Assembly: GCA_037200385.1 (NCBI GenBank)
Contig: JBBCGL010000001.1
Coordinates: forward strand, 3,487,418-3,551,417
Source of the DNA: Rhizomicrobium sp.
Lineage (GTDB): Bacteria > Pseudomonadota > Alphaproteobacteria > Micropepsales > Micropepsaceae
Direction: 5' to 3'
Length of the DNA: 64,000 bases
Made by a program: the position numbers and the translations under genes. Below, in pieces: positions 63,026 to 64,000 of this stretch (its first letter is position 1; the number at the start of each line of letters is the position of its first letter). The notes beneath the pieces were generated by a model. The model was not told where the DNA came from. It saw only the letters and a program-made list of their open reading frames with translations, and did no database searches.

Positions 63026-64000
63026 TTAGCCGCCGAGGTCGATGACCGCGCGGCGGTTCTGCGGCTCGCGGACGCCCGGACCGGTCGGGACCAGCGGGTC
63101 GTGGAACGACTTGCCGACGATGTCGATGCCACCGCCGTCCAGACCTTCGCGGACCATCTCGTCCTTGACCGACTGGGCGCGACGGATCGACAGCGCCTGG
63201 TTGTAGCTGTCCGAGCCGACCGTGTCGGTATGGCCGGTGACCAGCACCTTCACGAAGCCGTTCGCCTTGGCGGTGCGAACCGCTTCGGCAACCACTTCCT
63301 GCGCCTTGTCGGTCAGGTTCGACTTGTCGAAGTCGAAGAAGACGATGAACGTCTTCACCGGCGGGGGCGGCGGCGGCGGGGGAGGCGGCGGGGGCGGCGG
63401 CGGCGGGGGAGGCGGCGGCGGAGCAGCTTCCTCCATGTACCAGCGGATGCCGATCATCGCGACATGCTCTTGCGCCTGCGAGATGTGGATCGGCTCGATC
63501 GCCGCGAAGTCCGACACGTAGTTGTGGTCGACTTCCGCCGAACGATAGCGGTAGTCGGCGAACAGCTCGACCGTCGGGTCGATCTCATAGTTCAGGCCGA
63601 GGATGCCCTGCCACATGAACTCGGTGTGCTGGCCGCGGAGGACCTTGAGGGGCCCGAAGAGCGAGTCCTTGACCGACAGGTCGAGCGCGCCGGCGCCGAT
63701 GCCGCCGCCGAACGACAGGCTCCAGCGATCGCCGAGATTCCAGTCATAGATGAAGTTGACCAGCGCGGATTTGAGCGCGTTCTGGCCGCTGAGCGTACCA
63801 ACGAAGGGAGGATTGTCCTTATGCTGGTCGTGCGAGTCGTAACCGACTTCGAATTCCAGGCGCAGATTGCTGGCCCACTTGTAACCGAACGAGCCGGTCA
63901 CCAAAGCCGTATCGGCCTGGCCGAGATCGGCATGAACGGAGCCCGGCGGCGCGGTGACAGCGGAGATCGGCTCCATATGGTCGTAACCGACACCGAGGCC
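63026..64000 (-). CDS. OmpA-family outer membrane protein, 5' end outside the window
   Basis: At least 324 residues; the frame is open to the window edge (GLGVGYDHMEP). The N-terminal part is an eight-strand-type beta barrel (GSFGYKWASNLRLEFEVGYD, NFIYDWNLGDRWSLSFGGGI), then 21 prolines, then the OmpA peptidoglycan-binding domain (KTFIVFFDFDKSNLTDKAQE, VTGHTDTVGSDSYNQALSIR) ending GVREPQNRRAVIDLGG. Tethers the outer membrane to peptidoglycan. The polyproline tract is a 27-nt tandem duplication. Confidence 0.95.
   Translation of the reverse strand, partial: GLGVGYDHMEPISAVTAPPGSVHADLGQADTALVTGSFGYKWASNLRLEFEVGYDSHDQHKDNPPFVGTLSGQNALKSALVNFIYDWNLGDRWSLSFGGGIGAGALDLSVKDSLFGPLKVLRGQHTEFMWQGILGLNYEIDPTVELFADYRYRSAEVDHNYVSDFAAIEPIHISQAQEHVAMIGIRWYMEEAAPPPPPPPPPPPPPPPPPPPPPVKTFIVFFDFDKSNLTDKAQEVVAEAVRTAKANGFVKVLVTGHTDTVGSDSYNQALSIRRAQSVKDEMVREGLDGGGIDIVGKSFHDPLVPTGPGVREPQNRRAVIDLGG

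Noticed and set aside
63359-63421. CRISPR-like repetitive GGC/GGG tract
   Set aside because: It is the coding repeat for the polyproline linker of an OmpA protein, with no spacers.

Overview
The window is about 64 kb of high-GC bacterial chromosome, mostly vertically inherited housekeeping genes packed in short operons with many 4-bp ATGA stop/start overlaps. Several arrangements point to an alphaproteobacterium: dnaG-rpoD, metX-metW, chorismate mutase-hisC-tyrC-DUF2125, argH-lptM-lysA with a divergent tlpA, ftsE-ftsX with a divergent MJ0042 zinc-ribbon/DUF3426 gene, etfB-etfA-hbd, glnK-amtB, and a TIGR02302 (DUF4175) gene. Genus cannot be read from the sequence; a Rhizomicrobium/Micropepsaceae-like lineage is only a guess. 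No rRNA, tRNA or CRISPR array was recognised.

Layout. 1-4 kb: 3' part of dnaG and rpoD. 4.2-6.3 kb: a lower-GC accessory patch with a P63C-domain gene behind a perfect palindrome, and remnants of two toxin-antitoxin modules, including a frameshifted brnT. 6.4-13.6 kb: UdgX-type uracil-DNA glycosylase, two MAPEG proteins, M15 peptidase, TrhA/hemolysin III, HAD hydrolase, 2OG-oxygenase-like protein, gloB and a methyltransferase. 13.6-19.6 kb: methionine and aromatic amino acid genes. 19.7-26 kb: the most interesting block. An AlkX/YcaQ-type DNA glycosylase gene lies directly behind an adenosylcobalamin-dependent ribonucleotide reductase gene that carries a complete 379-residue LAGLIDADG intein immediately before the predicted catalytic cysteine. 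The nrdJ promoter region contains an exact alphaproteobacterial LexA-type box (GTTC-N7-GTTC), and a DNA methyltransferase fused to an Mrr-like nuclease domain diverges from the same region. 26-36 kb: plsC, ydcF, ftsEX, DUF3426, TIGR02302, lysA, lptM, argH, tlpA. 36-49.8 kb: oxidoreductase, DMF-amidase-like protein, GFA protein, hbd-etfAB, cytochrome c, MFS exporter, PH-domain protein, small kinase, ftsK and an aminotransferase. 50-64 kb: amtB-glnK, ubiH, zapE coupled to mesaconyl-CoA hydratase and malyl-CoA lyase-like genes, asd, a class III CoA-transferase, two OmpA-type proteins with polyproline linkers, and a DUF992 protein.

Intergenic space is rich in palindromic repeats. One family has arms starting GAGTCTGTTG and ending CAACGGACTC, is flanked by TA, and repeatedly abuts or supplies the stop codon of a neighbouring gene. 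Its centre often holds a second type of palindrome beginning TGTCAT and ending ATGACA, which also occurs alone. This looks like a non-autonomous (MITE-like) family with a mosaic centre.

Functional themes: replication and cell division (dnaG, ftsEX, ftsK, zapE); DNA damage and nucleotide supply (nrdJ, alkX, udgX, possibly SOS-linked); lysine, methionine, arginine and aromatic amino acid synthesis (asd, lysA, metXW, argH, cm-hisC-tyrC); CoA-ester metabolism (hbd, etfAB, mch/mcl-like, CaiB-like); and ammonium uptake (amtB-glnK with a possible sigma-54 promoter).
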